Shown here piece after piece: positions 35,671 to 46,310 of a stretch of 64,000 bases of DNA (position 1 is the first letter of the stretch; each line of letters opens with the position of its first letter). Under the pieces are notes generated by a model. That model saw only the letters and a program-made list of their open reading frames with translations. It was not told the origin of the DNA and searched no databases. The DNA lies in NCBI GenBank assembly GCA_030704615.1, contig CM060731.1:18228001-18292000 (forward strand). The letters run 5' to 3'. The position numbers and the translations under genes are program-made. The DNA comes from Takakia lepidozioides (lineage: Eukaryota > Streptophyta > Takakiopsida > Takakiales > Takakiaceae).

Positions 35671-36115
35671 AAACTACCAATCGTGTCCATCTTTTGTGAA
35701 TGAAATTGTCGGTTAACACAAATCCAAGAATTATCTCAATATTTTTATGGATTCTAGTGTTTTGTCCTTTTTTTTAATGATAACTAATCTATATTAGAAT
35801 AATAATTATATTTTCTTTTGATTTATGCATAATAGTATAAAATCTATTCGGTTACATTAGTTGTATACTTTAACTTTCAGCTTTTTCCCTCAAAGGAAAC
35901 CAGTGACTTAAACCTGTGAATCTACGCCTCAGCCCGGCGGATAGATTACACTCGGTCCCTCAGTTATTTCCTACAATATATCAATTCAAATTTTCAAGTG
36001 TCCCTTGAATATTTCCATTAGTTAATCTTGTTGTAATTTGTGCACACTAGAGATACGTGCTCTCTGTGCTTTAACTTGTAAAAGCTACCAATCATGTCCA
36101 TCTTTCTTGTGAGTG
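35640..36115. repeat. Direct repeat pair (35640-35702 and 36051-36115)
   Basis: About 63 bases with the shared core 'gtgctttaacttgtaaaa' and 'ctaccaat...tgtccatctt', about 410 bases apart in the same orientation. Confidence 0.6.
35718..35880 (+). repeat. AT-rich dispersed repeat, copy 1
   Basis: About 160 bases (from 'aatccaagaattatctcaat' through 'gataactaatctat' to 'gttacattagttgtatactt') recur in direct orientation at 62028-62195 and in part at 62643-62735. Non-coding. Confidence 0.65.
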
Positions 36116-36880
36116 TGTTCTTACATTGTCAACACACAAATCTTAGTAACATAGTAATATAGTGCCTCAATTTGCAAAATCATAAGTTAGTAATTTTTTG
36201 TTATTTTTGTAATTAATAACTAGTTAATACACCGGATTTTTTTTTTTGATAGACACTAAAGTTATCCGTTAAGTCCCACCCTCTTTGACCCTCTAATCCA
36301 TCCCCACATGCGGCTTTGGTGGGCAGTTTGAGCCTATTTGTTAAGTCCGATAAAATGGGCCCGAGTCGAGTAAACTGGGCATGAGCGGAACAAAGTGGCC
36401 TGCATGTAGCACGACTTTGTGCCAGTTGGAAATGTGGGAAGGGTCAACACGATGGGAGCGTGGGCCCCGAGTCAGGCTCATCCACGGGGCGCTGCGCGGA
36501 GGAAGACGGGATTAGACATTTGCGTTGGTTTTTCCTGCTATTTGAGTTTGGCCCTTTATTTTGCTTGTACTTTGTGGGTCCACTTCATAGACGTTCACCC
36601 TGTCTTTTGACCAAACTAGCCGAACTCACCTTGCATCCCCCGGACTTAAATGGATAACTTTATTGTCAATGTCACCTTTTAAAAGCGACATAACCCACAT
36701 ACGGTGACCACCTATATATGCATAAATTATGAAACTAATAAGCTTTTTTTTTTTGTTCGTACAATTAATTAGTTAAGTTCGCACCTTTTTTGTGAGTGTA
36801 CTCTTGAAGAGGCTCATGCAAACTTCATCGCTGGTGGCATCCCCGCCTGTGAGGAATTTGACCTCCTCATCACTTATATT

Positions 36881-37525
36881 TAGGTGTATTAACTAATTAA
36901 TTGTAGGAGCAACAAAAACTTGCTAGCTTATGCATATTTCGATGGTCATTGTGTGCGGGTTAGGTTGCTAAAGGTGTTGACAATGTCTATCAACAGCACA
37001 CTTATGTGTTAATTATATTTCATAGAGGTCACAACAAGAGAGCTTATTATTGGGCAATGTATTTAGTTGGTCATTGTGTGCAGGTTTAATAGCAAATTTT
37101 TCTAAGTAACTAATTAATTTAATTTAAAAGGTGACATTGACATTAATCATTTTTCTAATTAATTAATTAGTATATATGTAACTAATTAATTACAGGAATA
37201 ACAAGAAATTACTAAGTTATGATTATGCAAATTGAGACACTAGATTACTAGGTTACTAAAATTTGTATACCTATTGACAATGTGTTGACAACGAAGAGCA
37301 CACTCACAAGAATATATTTAGGTGTATTAACTAATTAATTGCAGGAACAACAAAAACTTGCTATTTAGGTGGCCACTGTGTGCCGGTCAAGGTTGCTAAA
37401 GGTGTTGACAATGTCTATCAATAACATACTCATGTGTTAATTATATTTCATAGAAGTCACAACAAGAGAGGCACATTTAGTTGACAAGTTTAATAGCAAT
37501 TTTTTTCTAAGTGTGTCATATGGTG
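36881..37525. repeat. Direct repeat pair, units ~36881-37100 and ~37318-37525
   Basis: Both units start 'ttaggtgtattaactaatta', share 'gctaaaggtgttgacaatgt' and 'cacaacaagagag', and end near 'ctaagt'. Offset about 437 bases, with indels. Non-coding AT-rich DNA. Confidence 0.65.
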
Positions 37526-40004
37526 TTGATAACATTCAAGACTATCTAGAATGTCATATCGCAAATCAAAGTCTCAATTTAATTGTCGAGGGTTTAGGGT
37601 CTAACCCTAAGTATTAAGGATTAGTGATTTAGTGTTTAACCCTAAGTGTTGATTAATTACATGAACAACAATATATTATCATTTTACTAGGCATTAGGTG
37701 GTCACTTCATAGAGGTCCGACAACATTGCTAATTGTGTGTTGACAATATCAATTTTGTGTGCCAAAGAGTTTTAGGCATCTAGGTGTTAATAATTAATTA
37801 CAAGAACAACAAGATAACATGTCTGGTTGCTATTTGTCCAATTCAATGAAATTTCAATTAAATGATCAAACTTGTCAATATTGACGCTTTGACTCGAACT
37901 ACCGTTTGCTATTCGTCAGGACCCTGCCGGATTGATTAATTTTTCTTAAAGAAGGGGTCTGGCAGCCTTTTTTTCAAATTCTGCAGTTCCGGCAGTTTCA
38001 CGATAAATAATTTAAAAAAGCACTCTTGGTGCATGTGTGTGTGGCTAGTGCAATGGTATTTGCAAATGAATATGGTGGGGCAAGCCTTGGGGCCGAATTT
38101 CTCTGACATTCGTTCTTGGGAAGGCTTTATTTTAATTTTTTCCGGCAATCTGTTTTTGCATTTAATTATCATCGGACAGCATAGGCAGGTATGGTATAAC
38201 ATCAATCATGGTACAAACATAATGATATCTCAATTGTATCATGGACCTTCTTGACAATTAAATTGACTGCAATTAATATGTCATCCAATTTATTTAATGA
38301 TAATTTCTTAAAAGTCTTGCTATAAAATTTCACCACAATTTTTGAAGCCCTTCGATTTTGTTTCTAAGTTAAATGATTAAATATGACTAAATATAATTAT
38401 TTTTCAATGTTATTTATCGATTGATTTAATTTTATTGTATATCAAGTTTGGTCCAAATTTAAGCCAAATTTGTATTTATAGATGTATGTTGGATGTAATT
38501 CATTATAGCCAATCTTAAGAAGGAGGTCACAGGTCAACCCGCATATTGACCCATGACCTCCTATATAAAGATATATGAGGACTTTTGTGTGGGGGAGAAT
38601 GGACAACTGCATTGCATTGATTGTGACAGTTGGAAGATGTTCACTTTGAAAAGTTAGTTTTAATTGAGATGAAACAATATAGTTATTTATGTTTGTTTTA
38701 CCAATTGTTTGTTTTTAGACATGGCTTGCCTATTATACTGATTATGACACCAAAATTTCAGAGGATTGTGATCACACGTCATGTATTTAGGCAAGGTTAA
38801 TTCAAATAGTATTTATCTATTTCTAGTTAAGCCTATTTACACTTATTTGTATTTTTGGGTATTAAATTGGACTTCATTTGGTCCCACGTGTCGTCTCAGC
38901 GTTGAATCTTACTTAGGTCATGGGCAACCTTAAATCTCCATGCAATGGGTGAAGGAGACTCATCTTCTTCTAGTTGAGCTTCCATAGCAGAAGCTCTTAA
39001 AAGAGAGCTGTGTGGTGAGGATTAATAACTAATTGATTCCTCAACCATGGTGTCATTGGCTTAACTTAGTTTATGTGATAGAGTAGTTGATGTGCACTTG
39101 TAAGGGAGAGAACCTGACCTGAGAGAAGCAAACTTGAGTACATAGGAGAGCTTGAGAGCATATTGCAACTCGAGTACTTACGCCCCCACAACATGATGGT
39201 TGCGACTTCGTTTTGCTTGGTCATATTTCTGACACCAATATTTTTATTGAATGACGCATTTGCTTACTGTGTGTATAATGACGCCTCATATGATATCACC
39301 GCCTTACAGGTACTCATGAATTAGTAGTTACGAGTCACGAAACCTACATGAAAGTGCATTGATCAATTGTAAAGTAATTTGAAATTATTCTAAAGTGTAT
39401 AGAAATAGTTGTAAAGATAAGTCCACTTCACATAGGGGAACTGTACTATTTTCCTCAACGGATCTGAAAAACACACTCACGACTTCCACAACTTTATGAA
39501 ATTCCACTTCATAGTCTAACAATTCTTTGAAAAATCCTCAAATTTCTATATCGTTTGTCATGGTCTTGATACCAATTAGATTGAAAGGGATATTTGCTTA
39601 TATCATATACAAAAATCAACAGTACTCTATAGGTTATCATGAGCTACAGAATTTTTTTAAATTTTTAGATTAGTAGGAAGTGAACGTAAGACTAGTTTTG
39701 ACCATAGTTTAAGATCTATCGATAGGATGTAACACCATTTTAAGTAAATTTGGACTAAAGTTTGGTCCAGAAATAAGGAGAAATATCTGAATATGTATTT
39801 TTTAAATCATTTAAATAAATTTAAATGGATCGTTTTAAATATAAATATAAAGATATAAATAATTATTTGTCTATTAATATATAATATGAGCAATAAAGAA
39901 ACATTATGTATAAACTTCAGGAGAAAAAACAGTTTTTATTTGGCTCATAAAGCAAGTTCCACTGTTCACTCGACGTTTAGTAAGAGTTGAATGAGATACC
40001 AACA

Positions 40005-40210
40005 GTCAGTAGCTCAGTTGGTGAAGTGCACTGAGTGCCACCAAGATGATGATGGGGTCAAATCTTGCTACTGACAAGTGTGGTATGTTCCTGGGTGGTG
40101 TCCCATTCCAATGCCACATGGCGGGGTTACTGTGAAAGAGGTTATACTATTAAGGGGGCTTGATTTGTGAGCTGTCGCTCCCAGGTGTTTCCATTACATT
40201 AAAAAATCAA
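40005..40210 (+). mobile_element. tRNA-derived SINE with intact acceptor-stem pairing
   Basis: The first 71 bases look like a tRNA: GTCAGTA at 40005-40011 pairs perfectly with TACTGAC at 40069-40075. Between them are an A-box (TAGCTCAGTTGG) and a B-box-like GGGTCAAATCT. A convincing anticodon arm cannot be drawn, so it is not a tRNA gene. A ~120-base unrelated body follows, ending 'ccaggtgtttcc' and an A-rich tail (about 40190-40218). Truncated relatives are at 1345 and 1512. Confidence 0.6.
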
Positions 40211-43200
40211 TTAGAAAAACGGGTGTCGGGTGATAACTCGTCTCACGATCCGCGGCCTGATGGATGATTGGAGCACCAGTCATATCCGTAACCGCGACTG
40301 AGCTTAAGAAGGCCGTTACTATGTAACGTACAAGACAAATCAATCAAATATATAAGCAAAACATGGCACAATGACACAATACCATGAAATGAAATGAAAG
40401 ACAATGGGGAGACATTGATGATAAACAAACAGGTTTTATTTCAGAACCATGTCAATTTGAGTAAGTTTCGCCCTATGCGGCATGGACCAATACAAGTAAA
40501 TGAGAGTATCAACTTCTAGAAGGAGGGCTGAACTCCGCTAGCACAAGACGATGTCGGCCGACGTACTTATGATGAGAATATTTTGAGGAAAGTCATTTCC
40601 CAAAATCACGATATTTTGACAAGGTTGAAGGGACCATTTTCAAATCTGTATTCTTCCATTGTTCCGAAGGTTGATGGAAGAAGTCCCTGAAATGCTATCT
40701 CGAGCATCGTTGATATGGTGATGACCTCACAAAAAATATCCTCCAATATTACGCCAACCAACAATGTCTTGTGCGACCAAAGTTCAGCTGTAAATCTCGA
40801 AGAATTGGTGGTCTTGCAGACTTTCAGTGAATCGCGAATATGATGAATTACTCGTATGCTCTTCAAAACATAATGTCCAAGTAACTGACCCTGGAGTAAG
40901 ATGCTAAAAATATCCAATTGGGGAGTAAGTATGCTGCTCGTATGTTTCTGGAGAGTGGCTCGGTGGCGAGTACGTTGATGGAGAGAGTGACGTTTTCTGC
41001 GAAATCTTCAAGGAAATAGTGTCGGGTAACCAGTCGAGGTTCATCTGTGACGGGCTGTGGTACTTCTGACGATTTACTGTAAAGCACTCGTAAACTGATC
41101 ACCAACTAAATAATCTCCAACTGACTAACCACCAACTAACTGATTGGAGCTGTCACAAGCAATGTCAAAAATCCTATTTACTGCTAGGTGTTTGATGCTA
41201 TTGTTGTTCTTGTAGCTGAATTGTATAGTAGTCATTTTGCTATTCCCATGCGAACAGTATCAGGTCCCCAGAGACTGTCATATTCAGACTCCCGTATTAG
41301 CCACGGCCCACCATCGTTGACCAATATTAAATTCATCAGCTGCATGTCAGCTGAGAACTAGATCTTCGATTCATTGTATGCGACTCCAGAGAAACACCCT
41401 AGCCCACAAGTAGTTGGCCAGCAGCTTGAGATATTTCTCTGGACTGTGATTGAATGAACTGGAGATTTCATTTCTAGCTGATGGTGTCATGTAGGTGGTG
41501 CCTGATTCCGATTTCGGAAAATGGCAGTCTCAGTGGACCTGATGTTGTTGGAATGAGAATAGCAAAAAGACTCATATAGAAATTAACTATATGAACATAC
41601 GCAGTATCAAGCACCTTGAAGTACATATAATTGTTGAGATTGTTTGCACAGATTGTTAGCAACGGTGTTCCTCCTTTGGCGTCCAGTTCAAACGAGAATG
41701 TCGCTGGAGATTGACGTTCAATTGCTGACATTCTGCCTCCTCATAACACCATTTTGGTGTGCAATGATGGACATCAGAATAGGTCAGCTCTTAGAAAAAG
41801 CACGCGTGATCGCGCGATGTTAATCGTTGGTGTTCCTCAAAAGAATAATGGATCTCCAAACGAAGGATATAGGAACCAAATAAAATACCACGATGATGCT
41901 GTCAATTGTTGGAGATCGGATTATGCAAGCAGGGATAATGACTTCAAACAACTTAAAGACTAGGATTATAAGATACTTGAACAATCCGTCAGGGAACAAG
42001 TGACACCATCAGCCTCGATGATTTGAGTGCGTGTTCTACAACACAACAATGAATCATCCAGGATGATGGTGTGAAATATTCCGGGACGGATTATCCGAAT
42101 ACCTTGAGTTCCCTCGCTGTAACTGACCTGAAGTAACTCACTATGCCTGCAGAATCATCACATCTTCTAATGACAGCATTTTCGTTGTTGAATGCGTGAG
42201 CATAGGAAAAACATCACTCCGACCAATCACATGTGGCATTGTTGAGGTAATATAACACTTTGGCAGTCGGCTGGAGAACCAGGACGATGTTGAAGTCCGC
42301 TTTTCGAACCACGAGTGACCACGCGATAGATCTCTGCCTCTACCACCATTGAGAACCACAACGAGCCGAGTGCATCCAGATTTCAATCAACCACAAGATG
42401 GCCATCAATTCGTCAGGGAAGGAATTTTGAAGCCGCCAAAATTACTTCAATCCATTTGAAGAGAGATTTTAACAGAGCTTCATAATCCGCTCAGGAACAA
42501 ATGAGACGACCATCGTGGGAGCTTGAATTACGAGGTAGGAACCCGAATTCAGTCATAGACGATGATCGTGTCACTTGTTCCCCATCGTAATATGAAAACA
42601 TCGGAAATTTTCTTCTCCTCCAACCTCCTCCAGCCTCCAGCCTGATCTGTTATTGCTTAAACTGACAATGAAGTCAACTTGTTTTAATAACATCTGATGG
42701 CACTGCTGATCCATGCTAGCTCCACAAGAGGATATATGAAGGAACCACGCGTGATCGCGCGTGATTTCTCTCAAACTTCGATGACTAACATTACATCCGA
42801 AAGGATCTGGCATAACATTGACAGAGTTTCTTCCCATATGTGTGTAATGAACAGGTCGGCCATAGTTTAATTCATCAATAACACAGAGTTGCTTCCCAAA
42901 CGGCTCACACTCAACGCATATGTTCGAGATCACCGTCGGATACCACTGATGGCGGAATTTTGTACACCCGAGGAGATGGATACAGTGGGAGATTGATGTA
43001 GGATATGAACAGACATCTCACTGGCAGCTGTACTTGAAGACCTTGACAAACGTAAAGCCTCGCGGTCCCTCCACTCAGCCTTACGGTGCCGTTCCTCTTT
43101 CTTCTCCTGTCGAATTTGATTCTGAACTTGGCACTGGAATATAACTGTGTGGAGGCAACACAGAAGGGAATTGATAAAGAAAATACAAAGATCATTGAAA

Positions 43201-43454
43201 TATCATTGATCTCACAAAAGTCATGTAAAGTCAACAAACGAAAAAGTACAAATGGAGGTTGAAGTAAAGCTGATGGACTACACACAAAATCGGGCAATGT
43301 TAAACTACGTACCCAGATAATCGGGATTTTTTTGAGGAGGGTGCCAAACAGAAGCATCAATAAATCTTCCAAACCAGGACCAGTAGACATGATTTCGACC
43401 TATCGGAGGGCAGGAAGATTTGCAGGAGTTCTTGTCGACGTAATCAACAACAGA
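40211..43454. other. Decayed minus-strand coding-like DNA downstream of the HAD-like gene
   Basis: Minus-strand frames at 40606-41105 (two overlapping frames), 41474-41731, 42141-42386, 42571-42933 and 42911-43390 look partly protein-like. The clearest is ATFSFELDAKGGTPLLTICAN at about 41700-41640. They are broken by frame changes and carry two of the CGATCG palindromes (41801, 42745). No family assigned. They may be exons of one or more further genes of the element described below. Confidence 0.35.
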
Positions 43455-44060
43455 CTAGGCTCCAATCAAGCCAGAGAGAAAAGGCCACAAAGTTTTGGTG
43501 AGGTCAACCAAATCCTCCAAATTGATTGATTCCTTGAATGTGATGGGGAAGACTCCAGGATTCACCGGGTTTCGGAGTGCCTTGGAAGGGTCATCGTCGA
43601 CCAGTAGAATTTGCCCCTGCTTAGCAAATTCTTTCCCACTAAATTTTACGAGAATACTCTTAATATCTTCAATAAGATATTTCATTCCAGGCTTAATATG
43701 TCCAGCTGTATCTGTGCAATGCTCGGCAGACCATATGAAACGAAATTGTTTCATAATTTCCGGAGGAACAAACCACTCCAACATCTTGAATACAGTATCC
43801 AAGACCAAATCGCTACATGAAAATGAGTCAATGCAAGTAAAAGAAACTTCAGCACTCCAGGTCTTGGAACCCACAATGGTCTTGCGGGCACCCGAAATTG
43901 TTACTTTCCTCAAGTGGAACCTCTGTTTAAACAACTCACCTCCGGTAGGAGGTGGCCTGTAGCAAAGAAGTCCATTGACACTCAGTACCAGCAACATGCG
44001 TTTGTGTTTCCGGACACCACACATTTCTTGAGTAACAACGTTCTGAACCATCCAAAAGAG
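43455..44060 (-). CDS. FCP1/TIM50-like HAD-fold protein with altered nucleophile
   Basis: Minus strand, start uncertain (a Met at about 44051 is the first plausible one). Motif I is legible as KRMLLVLSVNGLLCY, where FCP1/SCP-type phosphatases have a D at the position of S (LVLDxNG). The later motif is ILLVDDDPSKALRNPVNPGVFP, the classic 'LLVDDSPxKxxxNPxNxIFP' end of the family, and between them lies QFRFIWSAEHC. The stretch ISGARKTIVGSK...IDSFSC (about 43895-43815) fits the family poorly and may be an unspliced intron, though the obvious splice sites do not agree in phase. Family members dephosphorylate phospho-Ser/Thr, notably the Pol II CTD. With Asp changed to Ser this copy is probably catalytically dead or decayed. 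Confidence 0.55.
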   Translation of the reverse strand, partial: LFWMVQNVVTQEMCGVRKHKRMLLVLSVNGLLCYRPPPTGGELFKQRFHLRKVTISGARKTIVGSKTWSAEVSFTCIDSFSCSDLVLDTVFKMLEWFVPPEIMKQFRFIWSAEHCTDTAGHIKPGMKYLIEDIKSILVKFSGKEFAKQGQILLVDDDPSKALRNPVNPGVFPITFKESINLEDLVDLTKTLWPFLSGLIGA

Positions 44061-44491
44061 CCCATTAGTTTTTGTTATCTGACCCAAAAATTAGGCATTT
44101 CCAATACATTTTGCAACTCAAAAAATGCCACGACACTTGCGTTTTGTGGTTTACCTCGTTTCTATACCCTGATTTTCAAATGGAATATTTTGCGAAGGTA
44201 ATATTTTCAGCATTACGACATCCAATTGAGACTTGAGACAAAAAATCACAATCGGGAGTCTCTGAGTTTCCTGCAACCACGCGCGATCGCGCAAGATTAC
44301 TTTGTGAAAGTTGTGTCAACAATGTAAATGATATATGTAATTATTACTAGGAACCCATAACCAATAAGACAGAGGACCAAATGAAGGAGATACTTATTAC
44401 TTTTGCTAGATTTACCCTCCGATTCTGAGGCGGGTTACCACTGGAGGCAGGTGAATGTTGAAGGGATAACAGAACGCCAGATGCTGTTTTT

Positions 44492-46022
44492 TCATGTTTC
44501 GACCGCTGCTAACTGCTGTGATCTTTGACGTTTTCTTGACACAGGACCATCCGGAATTCCGAGGGGTTGGGGATGTGCAGAAATATTTGCCGGTATTGTC
44601 AGTGTGGTGACCTCAGTCGGCGAATGATTGAGTTCAATAACCTTCTCGGTGACGGTTGACAATGGAACTCGATTTCTTTCTTTCTGCACATCCTGAACCG
44701 AATTTAAACGGAAAAAAAAAGATTGCCTTGGAATACAACCCCACAGAAGTTGTCGCTTCACAGGAAGGTCATACGTTGCAGATTTTCTGGTCTGGAGTGA
44801 AGAGAGAAAATCAGAGGATGAACAGAAACACGGTAACAATAAAACGCATGGATGAAATAGAAATAATTCACCTGACTTCTCAGCAGCTGAGGTGTCCAGC
44901 CCTCGTGATCCGGTGACCCGCTTGGAATTACGACATGATGAGGAGAAAGTTGAGCGATAGTTGCAACCAATTGTTTGGTAGACTCATGTAGATGCCCAGT
45001 GACGGCGTCTGGTGGAAAGTGTTGGGAGAAGGACGGCTCCAAGGAGGATTCCCCAAGATATTGAGAGTCGTTCTCCACCATGCAGCCAACCTCAGTTAAA
45101 TCATCGACCCTGCTAACTGTGGATTCACCTTTTGACATTTTGAGCTTCGAAACAGTCTCCATAACAGCAATGGATGCCTGAGTAGACACAAAGTTGTCAT
45201 CTTTGCGTTGGACAGCTTGGGAATAGTCGTGTGGTGGATAGATCATATCATCCTGCCCATTAAGAAATAATTATTAATTCATTGGAAGTTTTTCGCAATG
45301 GAATGCAGAAAGGAAAGCAGAAGGCGGAGAATGAAGTACCAGCTTTGGCGGCACTTGCTCAGAGCCGGATGAGGTTTTGCCGCCAATTCCACCGACGATG
45401 GGTCTTTTGCCGTCCGGAATGTTTTTGTCGACCCCTCCCATAAGTAACCTCGCGCGATCGCCCGTGGTTTCTGAAGCTGCCACCATGGGCGACGATATCC
45501 TCACTCTCAAGTTGTATTGTTTTTTCATTGTACGCTGTTCTGGTATGTGTCACTTCCTCCGTATTGGACTCACAGATCTACAGAAAATGCGGATGATTAG
45601 ACTTCCGTATAAATTTCGATTCATTTACGAGACTATCACTGTGCAATAGGTTCATAGTTCCATTGGTAAAAGATTCTGATGTTATATCAAGTTTGTTATA
45701 AATTGGGTTTTACAAGTGTCAGGACAACTTATAATTTGCAATACTCACTTCAACAGAGTTTTGATCGCCAACCAATGCTCTAGAAGCCTGACCATCAACG
45801 ATGTCTCTAACTCGTTGGCTTAAACCTTGATATGGTGACATCCATAATGGCATATCCTCCTCCACAGGACTAAATCCCATCCCTGAGTCTATTTCTGAAA
45901 TCTCCTTATTGAAGACGTATCTAGAAGGAGCGTTATCCTTTACATTGTCTACCACCACTTCTTCAGTGGAGGAAGACAACACAGTTGTCTCGGGATTGTC
46001 TCCTTCACGGGTATTTGTCTGG
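44492..46022 (-). CDS. Predicted multi-exon low-complexity protein with nuclear localisation motif
   Basis: Exon-like blocks on the minus strand, joined by plausible GT/AG: about 46022-45749 (ends DQNSVE before GTGAGT), about 45545-45340, 45252-44872 and 44791-44492. The translation is Ser/Thr/acidic-rich with a C-terminal SRKRQRSQQLAAVET carrying a basic nuclear-localisation motif, and no known domain. There is no clear initiator Met in the first block, so it may be the 3' continuation of the gene at 46266-50171. One palindrome copy (45449) lies inside the second block and would encode GDRAR. Confidence 0.35.
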
Positions 46023-46265
46023 GCCTGTGGATAGTGGCTTTCTTTTGGTACTACCCTCCCTGCTTATTCAGCTGGTGGATTTCTTCCTTGCTCAATTATT
46101 TCTGTCTCCTCTTCCAAGAAATTGTTGACTGCATCATTGTGTTGATAGTCGCCATTTCCTTCCTCATCTCCCTCATGTCATTCATTTTTCTCCAACGTTT
46201 CGTTTCCGTCACTTTCTTCCTGGTTTTGCTCTGTCTCCAGATCTCTTTGTCCGTCGTCTTCATCG

Positions 46266-46310
46266 TCATGTCATCGTCATCGTCATCGTCGTCGTCATTT
46301 CCTTCGTCAT
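46266..46310. repeat. CGTCAT/CGTCGT trinucleotide-type microsatellite
   Basis: Minus strand (GAC/GAT)n. It encodes Thr-Met repeats in the main frame and poly-Asp in the alternative frame, so slippage here would switch the C-terminus of the gene above. Confidence 0.7.

Larger units (their letters stand above)
30771..40004. other. 9.2-kb AT-rich repeat region without a convincing gene
   Basis: Two plus-strand frames deserve mention. 33546-33870 holds two overlapping frames of 80-87 codons. 35248-35670 is 140 codons with alternating hydrophobic, beta-like segments and is followed by a partial duplication of its own 3' end. Neither resembles a family I can name. The region also holds the palindrome cluster at 33214, an AT tract near 33340-33420, the inverted dispersed repeat at 34541, and direct repeats at 35640/36051 and 36881/37318. 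A telomere-like GGGTTTAGGG/CTAACCC patch lies near 37588-37650. Confidence 0.35.

Noticed and set aside
38446-39330. A copia-type LTR around 38.4-39.3 kb
   Set aside because: A TATA-like word and short repeats occur, but there is no paired LTR, primer-binding site or pol sequence.
40005-40075. A tRNA gene
   Set aside because: Acceptor stem and A/B-box-like motifs are present, but no five-pair anticodon stem with a sensible loop can be formed, and a non-tRNA body with an A-rich tail follows. SINE head is the better reading.
41474-41731. A RAD9/PCNA-like clamp fragment (FSFELDAKGGTPLLT)
   Set aside because: The similarity is one short stretch and flanking frames do not extend it; left as unassigned coding-like sequence.
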